A stretch of DNA of 46,320 bases from Pseudomonadota bacterium (GTDB lineage Bacteria; Pseudomonadota; Gammaproteobacteria; Burkholderiales; Burkholderiaceae). Shown piece by piece: positions 34,211-42,666 of this stretch. The stretch spans positions 1 through 46,320 of the forward strand of contig JAJXUC010000013.1 in the NCBI GenBank assembly GCA_021783435.1, given 5' to 3'. Under the pieces are notes generated by a model. The model did not search any database and had not been told where the DNA came from. It was given only the letters and a program-made list of their open reading frames with translations. Positions within the stretch are counted from its first letter, which is position 1, and each line of letters begins with the position of its first letter. The translations under genes and the position numbers were made by a program.

Positions 34211-35206
34211 TCAATGCGCGCTCCGTGGGAAGAGTTGCTTGAATTCTAGGATCAATGCGTCAGCGGTTAGTCCGGCATGCAGTGGAAAATGGGCGGTGCC
34301 GCTGTATTCGGCAAGCCGTTGCCAGAAAGATTGCAGCCGCGCCGCGCCTGCCTGCCTCCCGAGCCCTGCGACGGCGGGCGCTTCTGTCGGCAGATACATC
34401 GGCCGCTGCCCAAATTGCGTGCGCAACATGTCCGCATTCAATTTTTGCAAGGCGGCAATGGCGATGTGCAGGGGAGGTGGCGTGCCGATGGGGTCGACAT
34501 GCCGATCATCCTTTCCTTGTGTGATCAGCACCCTAAGCAAATTACGCACCCAGTCCAGCCCGCCGTCCGGATCCGCTCCATGCACGGCATTGCGGCACCA
34601 GTTGGCCACATCCTTGGGATCTGCAACGCCTCGCTCCTGCAGGATTCGCAAGGCTTCGTCTTGCCCCAGGCGCGGCATGGGTTTGAGTCTGCAACGGCTG
34701 CGTAGCGTAGGGAGTATGCGGTCAAGATGATGAGTTCCCGTTAAAAAATAAAGATTTGAGGATGGTTCTTCAAGTGTTTTGAGCAGTGCGTTGGCGGCTG
34801 GAGGCGCCATGGCGTCGAGCGGGTAGATCAAGGCGACCTTGAGCCCGCCACGATGGCTGGTGCCATGCGCCCAGTCCACGAGCTGGCGGATGGCGTCGAT
34901 GGAAATGTCTTTACTGGGGCTACGTTTTTCACCACTGGTGGCGGATTCTGCGTCCTCGGCAAAATTCAGATTCAATTCTGACGCCATCGCTTCAGGCGCG
35001 AGAGCCATCAAATCGGGATGCGTCCCCGCGCGAACCAGGCGGCACGCCGCGCATTGGCCGCACGCACGGATGTTCCCATCGATGGGATCAAGAATCTCCG
35101 TGGGTGAAGTCCGCTCGCAGAGCATGGCCGACGCTGCCGCGAACAGCGCATTCCAAATGCCCAGGCCTACGGCGCCATGCAGGAGAAATGACGGAAAATC
35201 ATCCAT
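34211..35206 (-). CDS. holB: DNA polymerase III delta' subunit
   Basis: A 331-residue clamp-loader subunit. The zinc-binding cysteines are in CGQCAACRLVRAGTHPDL, followed by VDWAHGTSHRGGLKVALIYPLDAM, NALLKTLEEPSSNLYFLTG and the LPTLRSRC motif, all typical of HolB. The P-loop position reads GAVGLGIWN and lacks the GK(S/T), as in E. coli delta', which does not hydrolyse ATP. The start overlaps the end of tmk by eight bases. It works in the replisome, loading the beta clamp. Confidence 0.95.
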   Translation of the reverse strand: MDDFPSFLLHGAVGLGIWNALFAAASAMLCERTSPTEILDPIDGNIRACGQCAACRLVRAGTHPDLMALAPEAMASELNLNFAEDAESATSGEKRSPSKDISIDAIRQLVDWAHGTSHRGGLKVALIYPLDAMAPPAANALLKTLEEPSSNLYFLTGTHHLDRILPTLRSRCRLKPMPRLGQDEALRILQERGVADPKDVANWCRNAVHGADPDGGLDWVRNLLRVLITQGKDDRHVDPIGTPPPLHIAIAALQKLNADMLRTQFGQRPMYLPTEAPAVAGLGRQAGAARLQSFWQRLAEYSGTAHFPLHAGLTADALILEFKQLFPRSAH

Positions 35207-35846
35207 TTAAAACAGCTGCTTGGATGATATTTTTCATGTGATTGATGATATCGAGCCGAACCAGATCAGAGGCCTGTGTCCCGTCAATCACACCCCAACG
35301 TGCAGGTTCTGCCTCGGCCATGTTGAGGTAATGTTGACGCACGCGCATGAAAAAATCGAGTGATTCGCTCTCAAACCGGTCGCGTACACGACCCTGCGCA
35401 TGCAGGCGCCGCGCCGCGAGTTCGGCGGGTACATCGATGAGAAGGGTGTAGTCGGGTTTCAGCCCTGGATGCACCCAGCGTGCAAGAGTCTGCAGCCGAT
35501 CTTGTGGAATGCCCTTGCCGGCGCCCTGGTAGGCGAAGGTGGCTTCGGTGAAACGATCGCAAACGATATCGTGCCCTTGCAGCAAGGCCGGTTCGATCAC
35601 CCGCAAGACATGTTCCTGGCGCGCCGCGAACATCAACAGCGCCTCGGTCGACGTGGTCATGGCTTCCGTCAGCAGCAAGCTACGGATGCGCTCGCCCAGT
35701 GGTGTTCCACCAGGTTCGCGCGTGGCCGTCACCTGCCGGCCCGCGGCGCGCAGAAACCCCGCAATGGTGTCGAATTGGGTGGTCTTGCCCGCCCCGTCGA
35801 TTCCTTCCAGAGTAATGAACAAACCACGGTTGTTGTTCGTGTTCAA
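35199..35846 (-). CDS. tmk: Thymidylate kinase
   Basis: A 215-residue dTMP kinase. P-loop EGIDGAGKTTQ near the N-terminus, the DRFTEATFAYQGAGKG motif (catalytic DR[YF]) and the lid region ending RVRDRFESESLDFF are all present. It makes dTDP for DNA synthesis. Its start overlaps the mltG stop by four bases, and its end overlaps the holB start, so mltG, tmk and holB form one translationally coupled operon. Confidence 0.96.
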   Translation of the reverse strand: MNTNNNRGLFITLEGIDGAGKTTQFDTIAGFLRAAGRQVTATREPGGTPLGERIRSLLLTEAMTTSTEALLMFAARQEHVLRVIEPALLQGHDIVCDRFTEATFAYQGAGKGIPQDRLQTLARWVHPGLKPDYTLLIDVPAELAARRLHAQGRVRDRFESESLDFFMRVRQHYLNMAEAEPARWGVIDGTQASDLVRLDIINHMKNIIQAAVLNG

Positions 35847-36850
35847 GGGGACCTCTTGAGGATGTATCGGTTGACGGCTGCATTGTGCTCCGCAAGCGTG
35901 TCCGAGAACGCGCTGCTGCCATCGCCGCGGGCGACGAAGTACAAGGCCCGCGTGGCGGCCGGATGCAGGACGGACTGCAGCGCTGCGTCTCCAGGCAAAG
36001 CGATGGGTGTCGGCGGCAAGCCTGTGTGAATATAGGTGTTGTAAGGCGATGCGACCTGTAGGTCCTGACGCGTGATGGCGCCCGTATAACGGCTTCCCAG
36101 GGCATAGATCACGGTGGGGTCGCTCTGTAGCGGCATGCCATTGCGCAGGCGGTTGATGAACACGGCCGCGATCTTGTCGCGGTCGCTTGGCTTGCCGGTT
36201 TCCTTTTCGACCATGGAGGCGAGGATCAACGCCTGATAGGGCGTTTGCATGGGCAGACCCGGCTGACGGACGGCCCAGGCTGCATCGAGCTGCCTTTGCA
36301 TGGCGTGATACGCACGCTTGAGAATGACCAGTTCGGAGGAGCCGTTCGCATAGAGATACGTGTCGGGAAAGAACCAGCCCTCGGGCAGGGTGCCGGGGGG
36401 GGCGCCGATACGCTGCATGATCTGCGCCGGGCTCAAACCTTGCGCATCATGGTCGAGTCCCGGAGCTTGGTTGAGCGTATCCAGGAACTGGTTGAAGGTC
36501 CAGCCTTCCGGCACCGTGACGGCCAGCAGGGACTGATCTCCGCGCGCCATTTTTTGCAGCAGTTGCCATGGACTTGTGCCCTGCTCGATTTCATAGCTGC
36601 CGGCCTTGAGCTGGGTACCCTTGCCACTCAGGCGGGCGAGCCAGTAGAACAAGCGCGGCGAGAGCCCCGCGCCTTGGGCGCGGATTTGCATGGCCGCCAC
36701 GCGCGCCGTGCTGCCTGGTTTGATGGAGAAATCCAGCGGCGTGGTGCTTAGCCGCATCGGCGTCAGGGCCCAGTAGGCGAATGACGCGGCGGCGACGAAC
36801 GCGAGGATCATGCCGAGAAGGACAAGGCGTGCTGGCCAACGGGTTTTCAA
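35843..36850 (-). CDS. mltG: Endolytic murein transglycosylase MltG
   Basis: A 335-residue inner membrane protein of the YceG/MltG family, which cuts nascent glycan strands and sets their length. It has an N-terminal membrane anchor (LVLLGMILAFVAAASFAYWAL), a LysM-like region and the catalytic domain with LPEGWFFPDTYLY, the catalytic Glu in MVEKETGKPSDR (about 215-217) and SPYNTYIHTGLPPTPI. First gene of the minus-strand operon with tmk, holB, pilZ and tatD. It diverges from ygfZ. Confidence 0.95.
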   Translation of the reverse strand: MKTRWPARLVLLGMILAFVAAASFAYWALTPMRLSTTPLDFSIKPGSTARVAAMQIRAQGAGLSPRLFYWLARLSGKGTQLKAGSYEIEQGTSPWQLLQKMARGDQSLLAVTVPEGWTFNQFLDTLNQAPGLDHDAQGLSPAQIMQRIGAPPGTLPEGWFFPDTYLYANGSSELVILKRAYHAMQRQLDAAWAVRQPGLPMQTPYQALILASMVEKETGKPSDRDKIAAVFINRLRNGMPLQSDPTVIYALGSRYTGAITRQDLQVASPYNTYIHTGLPPTPIALPGDAALQSVLHPAATRALYFVARGDGSSAFSDTLAEHNAAVNRYILKRSP

Positions 36851-36987
36851 GGAGGGGCTCTCGGCGAAACGGACAACTTTCTATACTAGCCCAGCCACTT
36901 TCCAAGCTTCAGCCCCCGTGCGCCCATCCGTGGCACGCCGGGCATATTGACGCCCTCGCCTCTCATTCCACACCCCACTCCCCTGGC

Positions 36988-37935
36988 ATGACCGCAACCA
37001 TCACCGCACTGCCCCATCTCGCCATCCTGCAGGCGCATGGCCCGCAGGCCGCCGAATTGCTGCAAGCCCAGTTGACCCAGGACGTGCAGAACTGGCCGCT
37101 GGGCACGGTGCGGATGGCTGCGTTCTGCACCCCCCAGGGCCGCATGCTGGGGGATTTCCTGTTGTGGAGGGAGCGGGATGATGCCATCGACTTGCTGCTT
37201 GACGGCACACTGGCCGAACCCGTGCTCAAGCGCTTGCGCATGTTCATTCTGCGCCTCCAGTGCAAACTTGACGATGTGACCGCCCAGCGCGGCGTGTTCG
37301 GTGTGCTCCAGCCTTCGGACGATGCCGAAACCCTGGGTCCTGATGCATGGCCCTGCCCCGCAGCCCCCTGGACGCTGCTGGAGCGCGACGGATTGCGTCT
37401 GCTGCGCTTGCCGGACGCCCCGGGAATGCGGCGCATGTTGCTGATCGCCGAATCGCCCATTGGCATGCAAAGCATCGAGAATCTACAAAGCCATTTGGCC
37501 GAGGGTACGGCGCAGGACTGGGCGCTCGCCGAAATTCGCGCCGGCATCGCACACATCTCGGCCGCCACGGCGCAGCAGTTCGTGCCGCAAATGCTCAATT
37601 ACGAAGCTCTCGGCGCGGTCGACTTCAAGAAGGGGTGCTACCCCGGGCAGGAAATCGTTGCCCGGATGCAGTACAGGGGAACCATCAAGCGCCGCACTTA
37701 TCGTGTACTCAGCGAGGGACCGCTCCAGCCGGGTGACGAAATCGTCCACAGCGCAGACTTGGCACAGCCGTGCGGCATGGTGATCAATGCCGCCCCGGCC
37801 CGGACTGGTTGGGAGGCCTTGGCGGAGCTGAAAATCAGTGCGGCCAGCGAACCTGGAAACATGCACGCACGGACCCTTGACGGCCCCGTCCTGCGCGTGG
37901 CCGATCTGCCCTACATCCTGCCGCCGCAGGACTGA
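36988..37935 (+). CDS. ygfZ: tRNA-modifying/Fe-S cluster protein YgfZ
   Basis: A 315-residue folate-binding protein that helps repair or mature some iron-sulfur enzymes such as MiaB. The N-terminus ALPHLAILQAHGPQAAELLQAQLTQDVQ aligns with the GcvT-like domain, and the signature FKKGCYPGQEIVARMQYRG has the functional Cys217. The ATG at 36988 is the natural start; the frame is open to 36781 but that part overlaps the divergent promoter and mltG. The next gene begins 13 bp downstream. Confidence 0.94.
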   Translation: MTATITALPHLAILQAHGPQAAELLQAQLTQDVQNWPLGTVRMAAFCTPQGRMLGDFLLWRERDDAIDLLLDGTLAEPVLKRLRMFILRLQCKLDDVTAQRGVFGVLQPSDDAETLGPDAWPCPAAPWTLLERDGLRLLRLPDAPGMRRMLLIAESPIGMQSIENLQSHLAEGTAQDWALAEIRAGIAHISAATAQQFVPQMLNYEALGAVDFKKGCYPGQEIVARMQYRGTIKRRTYRVLSEGPLQPGDEIVHSADLAQPCGMVINAAPARTGWEALAELKISAASEPGNMHARTLDGPVLRVADLPYILPPQD

Positions 37936-37948
37936 ACCCATTGATGCA

Positions 37949-38830
37949 ATGTGCCTGATGGCTTGGTCATGGCAACCGGGGCATGCGCAAACCCTGTTGC
38001 TGGCCGCCAACCGCGACGAGTGGTTGGACCGCCCCACCCTGCCGATGCGCTGGTGGCAGCCCGAACCGAGCCTGCCAGTCTTGGTGTTGAGTGGGCGGGA
38101 TTCGCGCAGCGGCGGCATTTGGCTCGGCCTGTCCGACAACGGACGCTTCGCCGCCGTGACCAATGTGCGCGACCCTGGACGGGAACGGCCGCAGGCCCCA
38201 TCGCGCGGCCTTCTGCCCTTGCGTTACCTGCTCGGTGTCGATCCGCGAGGTGAGCATGCCATGCCAGCCTGCAGCCCGGGCGCTTATGCAGAAGCGGTCA
38301 TGCAAGACGCGCAGGCCTATGCCGGTTTCAACCTGCTGCTTGGAGACGCGGCGCGCGGTGAACTGGTCTGGCTGTCCAACCGTCCCCAGGCCTTGCGTGA
38401 CGTGAAGCCTGGCGTGCATGGCTTGTCCAATGCCGCGCTGGACACGCCCTGGCCCAAGGTTGCCGGAATGAAGGCGGCGCTGGCGCAGCAGGTGTCGCGC
38501 GCGGCGCCAGACCAGTTTGAGGCTTTGCGCGGCGCCCTGCTCCATGACCGCACGGCTGCTGAGGCCGAATTGCCTCGCACCGGGGTGAGCCTGGAGCGGG
38601 AGCGCGCGCTTTCCGCCACCTTTGTCCGTATGCCAGGCTACGGCACGCGTAGCTCAACCCTTCTGCGGCTGGATCAGGACGGCGGAGTACGCGTGCGCGA
38701 ACTGCAGTATCAGCCTAGGGCTGCCGATCCGGTGGACTTCGTCTGGAACTGGCGCGCGCGGCAAGCGCATCGGGAGAGCTTGCACGGCGTCGGCTCCAGC
38801 GGGTTATCTCACACTGATGCGATGAAGTGA
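37949..38830 (+). CDS. NRDE (TANGO2-like) family protein
   Basis: A 293-residue protein of the NRDE/TANGO2 family. It starts MCLMAW, where Cys2 would be exposed as the N-terminal nucleophile, and has the name-giving AANRDEWLDRP, GGIWLGLSDNGRFAAVTNVR and GFNLLLGD, LSNAALDTPWPK. The human homologue is linked to haem or lipid handling; the bacterial role is not established. The ATG at 37949 follows ygfZ by 13 bp, so the pair is probably cotranscribed. Confidence 0.92.
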   Translation: MCLMAWSWQPGHAQTLLLAANRDEWLDRPTLPMRWWQPEPSLPVLVLSGRDSRSGGIWLGLSDNGRFAAVTNVRDPGRERPQAPSRGLLPLRYLLGVDPRGEHAMPACSPGAYAEAVMQDAQAYAGFNLLLGDAARGELVWLSNRPQALRDVKPGVHGLSNAALDTPWPKVAGMKAALAQQVSRAAPDQFEALRGALLHDRTAAEAELPRTGVSLERERALSATFVRMPGYGTRSSTLLRLDQDGGVRVRELQYQPRAADPVDFVWNWRARQAHRESLHGVGSSGLSHTDAMK

Positions 38831-38868
38831 GCATGGGTGCAACACCTTGGCCAGTCGGCGGGGCGTGC

Positions 38869-39759
38869 TCATGGGACCGGCGAGACCGGCAGCCGGGTCA
38901 GATCCGCCCGCATCGGCACATGCGGAATGCCGGCTTCCAGATACGGAGGGCCGATGCTGACGAAACCCAGCTTGCGATAAAACCCCGTGACGGCCTGCTG
39001 CGCCGAGATCTCCGCGTGTCCATGGCCCGCCACCTTCGCCTCGTGCATCAGATCGCGCATCAGCAATCGGCCGGCAAAACTGCCGCGCATGGCCTGGATC
39101 ACCGCCACGCGGCCAATATGCCCATCAGGCAAAAGCCGGCCGCAGGCCACCGGCATGTCCAGGCGGTTGAACACGACGGCGTGGCGGCAATGCGCGTCGT
39201 GCGCGTCCCATTCCAGCTCGGCGGGGATGCCCTGTTCGTGCACGAAAACCGCGGTGCGAATCGCGCGCGCAGGCTCGCCGAGCGCATGCCAATCTCCCCG
39301 TTGCACGCGCAACATGGGTTCACCGCGCTCGTAAGACTCCAGCAATTCACGCAGGCCGCGCGGCATGGCTTGCGCGCGTGCTTGCAGGCCGGGCGTGGTG
39401 AACACGTAGACCATTTCGCCGCTGGCGAGCGGACGATCCTGGACGAACATCGCGGTGCGCAGCACCATGCTGCTCTTGCCGAGCTTGGCCAGGCCGATGC
39501 CGATCTCGATCCAGTCATCCAAACGCGCAGGGCTGTGGTACGTCAGCGTCGCCTTTTTCACATAGAAGTCCCCACCCAGGGTTTGCAGCGCCTGTACATA
39601 GGGCAGGCCGAGCGCTTTCCAGTACGCGCTCATGGCGGTGTCGAAATACAGCAGGTAATGCCCGTTGAAGACGACTTGCTGCATGTCGACCTCGGCCCAG
39701 CGCACCTGGAGCCGATGGAAAAAACGGAAATCTGCGCGTTGCGTATGCGTCATGGCCAT
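38869..39759 (-). CDS. YbgC-type thioesterase fused to GNAT acetyltransferase
   Basis: A 296-residue two-domain protein. Residues 1-~140 form a hotdog acyl-CoA thioesterase (VRWAEVDMQQVVFNGHYLLYFD with the catalytic Asp; LTYHSPARLDDWIEIGI). Residues ~150-296 form a GNAT domain of the ElaA type (AIRTAVFVHEQGIPAELEWD, then IGRVAVIQAMRGSFAGRLLM as acetyl-CoA loop, and AVTGFYRKLGFVSIG). The combination suggests acyl-CoA/acetyl-CoA-linked chemistry on a small molecule. The ATG at 39759 is used; the third codon is another ATG. Confidence 0.88.
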   Translation of the reverse strand: MAMTHTQRADFRFFHRLQVRWAEVDMQQVVFNGHYLLYFDTAMSAYWKALGLPYVQALQTLGGDFYVKKATLTYHSPARLDDWIEIGIGLAKLGKSSMVLRTAMFVQDRPLASGEMVYVFTTPGLQARAQAMPRGLRELLESYERGEPMLRVQRGDWHALGEPARAIRTAVFVHEQGIPAELEWDAHDAHCRHAVVFNRLDMPVACGRLLPDGHIGRVAVIQAMRGSFAGRLLMRDLMHEAKVAGHGHAEISAQQAVTGFYRKLGFVSIGPPYLEAGIPHVPMRADLTRLPVSPVP

Positions 39760-39816
39760 GCGTGGTGGAGCCGCTGCTGAAATCGGATTCGGTAAAGAGA
39801 GACGAGATCGGTGGTG

Positions 39817-40833
39817 TCAGGCCTGCATGCACAAGGCTTCGCGCAGGGCCGCAGCCGCAGCGCGGACAGCCTCTCCCGCCTCGTGCAAAGCACGACCCAT
39901 GCGGATGAAGTCGTGTGTGACGCCCGGCCATTCGTGCAGTTCCACCGCCACGCCCGCTTGCCGCAGCCGATCGGCGTAGAGCACGCCTTCGTCATGCAAC
40001 AGATCGCACCCGGCGAGGCCGATCCACGCCGGAGCAAGCGCGGAAAGATCGTTCGCCAGCAAAGGGGCGAAACGCCAGTCGTCGCGTTCGGCGGGGTCGC
40101 GCAGATAGTGGCCGAAGAACCAATCCAGGTGCTCGCGCTCAAGCAAATAGCCATGCGCGTAACGCTGGGCCGAAGCCGTGTTGGCCCAGCCGGCGGTCCC
40201 GGGGTAGAACAGCACCTGCAGGGCAAGCGGCCAGCCCGCGTCACGCGCCATGATGGCGCACACCGCGGCCAGAGTTCCCCCCGCGCTATCGCCGCCAACG
40301 GCAATGCGCTCGGGGTTGATGCCGAGCATGGGCGCATTTTCGCGCAGCCAGATCAGTGCGTCCCAGGCATCATCCACCGCCGTTGGAAACGGATGCTGGG
40401 GAGCCAAGCGGTAGTCCAGCGACAACACGGCGCAGCCGGAATACAGCGCCAGTTGCCGGCACACGATGTCGTGCGTGAGCACGCTGCCGATGACGAAGCC
40501 GCCACCATGCATGTAGAGCAAGGCGCCTGGTGGGTCTTCCCATGCCGCGCCGGACCTGCCGTCTCCGGCCAGGTATCGGCGCACGTGCAGCCTTGTCGCA
40601 TCGCGCGCCGGACAGTCCAGGTCGATGACGCCGACCTCGGATGGCGGCGCCACATCCAGCACGCCGGCTGCGGCGTCATAGGCCTGCCTTGCCTGCTGGA
40701 CGCTCAATGTCCACAAGGGCGGATGCCCGGCGCGGGCGATGCGTTGCAGCAAGGCACGCATCACGGGGCTGGGTTCGGCCAACGCGTTCGGAACTGGCCG
40801 GACACGCGGCACGGCATCGGGCGTTTCAGGCAT
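39817..40833 (-). CDS. Alpha/beta hydrolase, hormone-sensitive lipase family
   Basis: A 338-residue esterase/lipase of the HSL (family IV) group. The oxyanion motif YMHGGGFVIGS, the nucleophile elbow GGDSAGG (Ser183), the DYRLAPQHPFP strand, the acid residue region AGCDLLHDEGVLYADRL and the His in GVTHDFIRM are all present. The substrate is likely a short-chain ester, not predictable further. The ATG at 40833 was chosen; the frame reaches 40878 at a possible earlier start (MLGDPES). It lies between two minus-strand genes with small gaps, perhaps cotranscribed with the thioesterase fusion. Confidence 0.92.
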   Translation of the reverse strand: MPETPDAVPRVRPVPNALAEPSPVMRALLQRIARAGHPPLWTLSVQQARQAYDAAAGVLDVAPPSEVGVIDLDCPARDATRLHVRRYLAGDGRSGAAWEDPPGALLYMHGGGFVIGSVLTHDIVCRQLALYSGCAVLSLDYRLAPQHPFPTAVDDAWDALIWLRENAPMLGINPERIAVGGDSAGGTLAAVCAIMARDAGWPLALQVLFYPGTAGWANTASAQRYAHGYLLEREHLDWFFGHYLRDPAERDDWRFAPLLANDLSALAPAWIGLAGCDLLHDEGVLYADRLRQAGVAVELHEWPGVTHDFIRMGRALHEAGEAVRAAAAALREALCMQA

Positions 40834-40899
40834 GGCGGGTCGGTTCGGATTCGATTGGGATTCGGGATCGCCCAGCATAAAGGCGATGCTCGGCGTGCG

Positions 40900-42102
40900 T
40901 CAGTCCGGCGACGCGCCGACGGCCATGCCGGCCGCATGGCCGCTGGCCCAGGCCCACTGGAAGTTGTAGCCGCCCAGCCAGCCCGTCACATCCACCACTT
41001 CGCCAATGAAGTGCAGGCCAGGAACCCGGCGTGCCTCGAACGTGATCGGATCAAGCTCGGCAGTCTCGACGCCGCCGCGCATCACCTCGGCCTTGCGCCA
41101 CCCCTCCGTGCCGCTCGGCCGGACCGACCAGGCCGCCAGCGAAGCACCGAGTGTCGTCAGCTTGGCATCGGCCACTTCGGCAAGGCGCCGGTCGCCCGGA
41201 AGGCCCTGCGTTTCCACCCAGGCCTGGGCCAGGCGCCTGGGCAACCATTGCGCCAGCACATTCAGCAGCGACTGGCGTGACTGTGTCTTGGCCTGCCGCA
41301 GTAGCCGACCGAGGTCGTGGCCCGGGGCCAGATCGATCCGGAGGCTATCGCCCGGAGTCCAGAAGCTGGAGATCTGCAAGATGGCTGGGCCCGACAGGCC
41401 GCGATGGGTGAACAGCAGGTCTTCGTCGAAGCTCTGCGCGCCACACGACACCTTGACCTCGCGAGCCACGCCGGCCAGCCCGGCAAAAGCTTGCCAATGC
41501 TCCGTGGCAAAGGTCAAGGGAACCAGCGCTGGCTGGGGCGGCACCACCTGCAGACCGAATTGGCGCGCCAGGCGCAGGCCGTAATCGGAAGCACCGATCT
41601 TGGCCACGGGCAGGCCGCCCGTGGCCACCACGACGCGCCTGGCAAGCAAAACGCCGTGATCGGTCCCGAGCCGAAAACCGGCGCCGGCGGGCTCGACATG
41701 CCGCACACCGCACGGCTGCATCCACTGCACATGGCCCTGGGCGCACTCCACGCGCAGCATGTCGATGATGCTTTGGCTGCTGTCGTCGCAGAACAGCTGG
41801 CCTTTGTGTTTTTCGTGAAAACCGATGCGGTGCCGCTTCACCAATGCCGTAAAGTCGCGGGGCGTGTAGGCGCGCAACGCGTCGCGTGCAAACTCCGGCT
41901 CGCGCGAGAGATAGTGCTGGGGGCCGGCATGCACATTGGTGAAGTTGCAACGTCCACCGCCGGAGATCCGGATTTTCTCGCCAACCTGGCGTGCATGTTC
42001 GATGAGAACCACGCGCCGGCCGCGCTGGCCCGCCACGGCCGCGCACATCATGCCGGCAGCCCCGGCGCCGATGATGGCCACGTCATAGCTGCCTACCTGC
42101 AT
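40900..42102 (-). CDS. YhiN/HI0933-type FAD-dependent oxidoreductase
   Basis: A 400-residue flavoprotein. It opens YDVAIIGAGAAGMMCAAVAG (Rossmann FAD site), then EKIRISGGGRCNFTN, the family hallmark, VVATGGLPVAKIGASDYG, THRGLSGPAILQISS and the closing GLHFIGEVVDVTGWLGGYN. The exact function is unknown; relatives are known as NAD(P)/FAD-dependent oxidoreductases, BaiN-like. The ATG at 42102 has AGGAG upstream. The frame continues antisense to 42465 across the IS remnant and is not coding. Confidence 0.93.
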   Translation of the reverse strand: MQVGSYDVAIIGAGAAGMMCAAVAGQRGRRVVLIEHARQVGEKIRISGGGRCNFTNVHAGPQHYLSREPEFARDALRAYTPRDFTALVKRHRIGFHEKHKGQLFCDDSSQSIIDMLRVECAQGHVQWMQPCGVRHVEPAGAGFRLGTDHGVLLARRVVVATGGLPVAKIGASDYGLRLARQFGLQVVPPQPALVPLTFATEHWQAFAGLAGVAREVKVSCGAQSFDEDLLFTHRGLSGPAILQISSFWTPGDSLRIDLAPGHDLGRLLRQAKTQSRQSLLNVLAQWLPRRLAQAWVETQGLPGDRRLAEVADAKLTTLGASLAAWSVRPSGTEGWRKAEVMRGGVETAELDPITFEARRVPGLHFIGEVVDVTGWLGGYNFQWAWASGHAAGMAVGASPD

Positions 42103-42184
42103 GCGGCGATCTCCTCTGACCTTGCCTCTCGCAGAAAAGTGGCTCGGCAATACTGAACACGGGATAAGTCGATAGGTTGCATGC

Positions 42185-42403
42185 GTGGGGAGGATTTTGC
42201 CTGACCGAGCGGGAGCAGAGACGAGCAAGAAAACGTCTCGCAACCCTGCCCCCGCATTCAAGGCCAAGATGGCCTTGGGCGCGATGAAAGACGACAAGAC
42301 GATCGCTGCCGGGATCGCCCAGCAGTTCGACGTACATCCCGCGCTGGTCAGCGAACACGATCCGGCCGTGACGTCGGACCGAGGAGTTAAGTGCTTGGCA
42401 TGA
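42185..42403 (+). pseudogene. IS3-family orfA remnant
   Basis: The frame contains SKKTSRNPAPAFKAKMALGAMK and IAQQFDVHPALVS, clearly the N-terminal helix-turn-helix of an IS3-type transposase OrfA (TKR..HSPEFKAKVALAALKGDKT..AQQFDVHPNQI). One insertion (AAGI for a single residue) and loss of similarity after the VHP motif show it is broken; no orfB follows. The true start is unclear; a GTG lies at 42185. No intact terminal repeat was found. The fragment lies between the YhiN gene and a diguanylate cyclase gene. Confidence 0.75.
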
Positions 42404-42666
42404 ACGCCCCGGGCCTCCGCCGAGTTGACCGCGTTGCTCAATTTTTTGGCATCCATTCGAGGCATTCCAAGGCCTGGAAGCCACGCAATTACAAAGCCTC
42501 TGCCTTACCTCCAATGCCGATGTGGTCAGTGCTCATCCCAATTCCGGAATTTTTATTTTCATATAGGCTGCGCTTGCCGCATAGCTGTCACCTACACACC
42601 GAAATTCGACCTCGATTGCGCCGCACGAGAAACGTCAAACGTCTCGGCACGCCACGGAACTGAAGC
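42404..42666 (+). other. AT-richer gap before the diguanylate cyclase gene
   Basis: About 260 bp without a credible gene. The base composition falls to a lower GC content than the rest of the window (for example TTTTTATTTTCATATAGG near 42549-42567). It should contain the promoter of the GGDEF gene; TATAGG around 42562 could be a -10 element but no good -35 was found. Confidence 0.4.

Noticed and set aside
34211..35206. Loss-of-function HolB because the P-loop lysine is missing
   Set aside because: The delta' subunit of E. coli also lacks a working P-loop and is not an ATPase, so this is normal.
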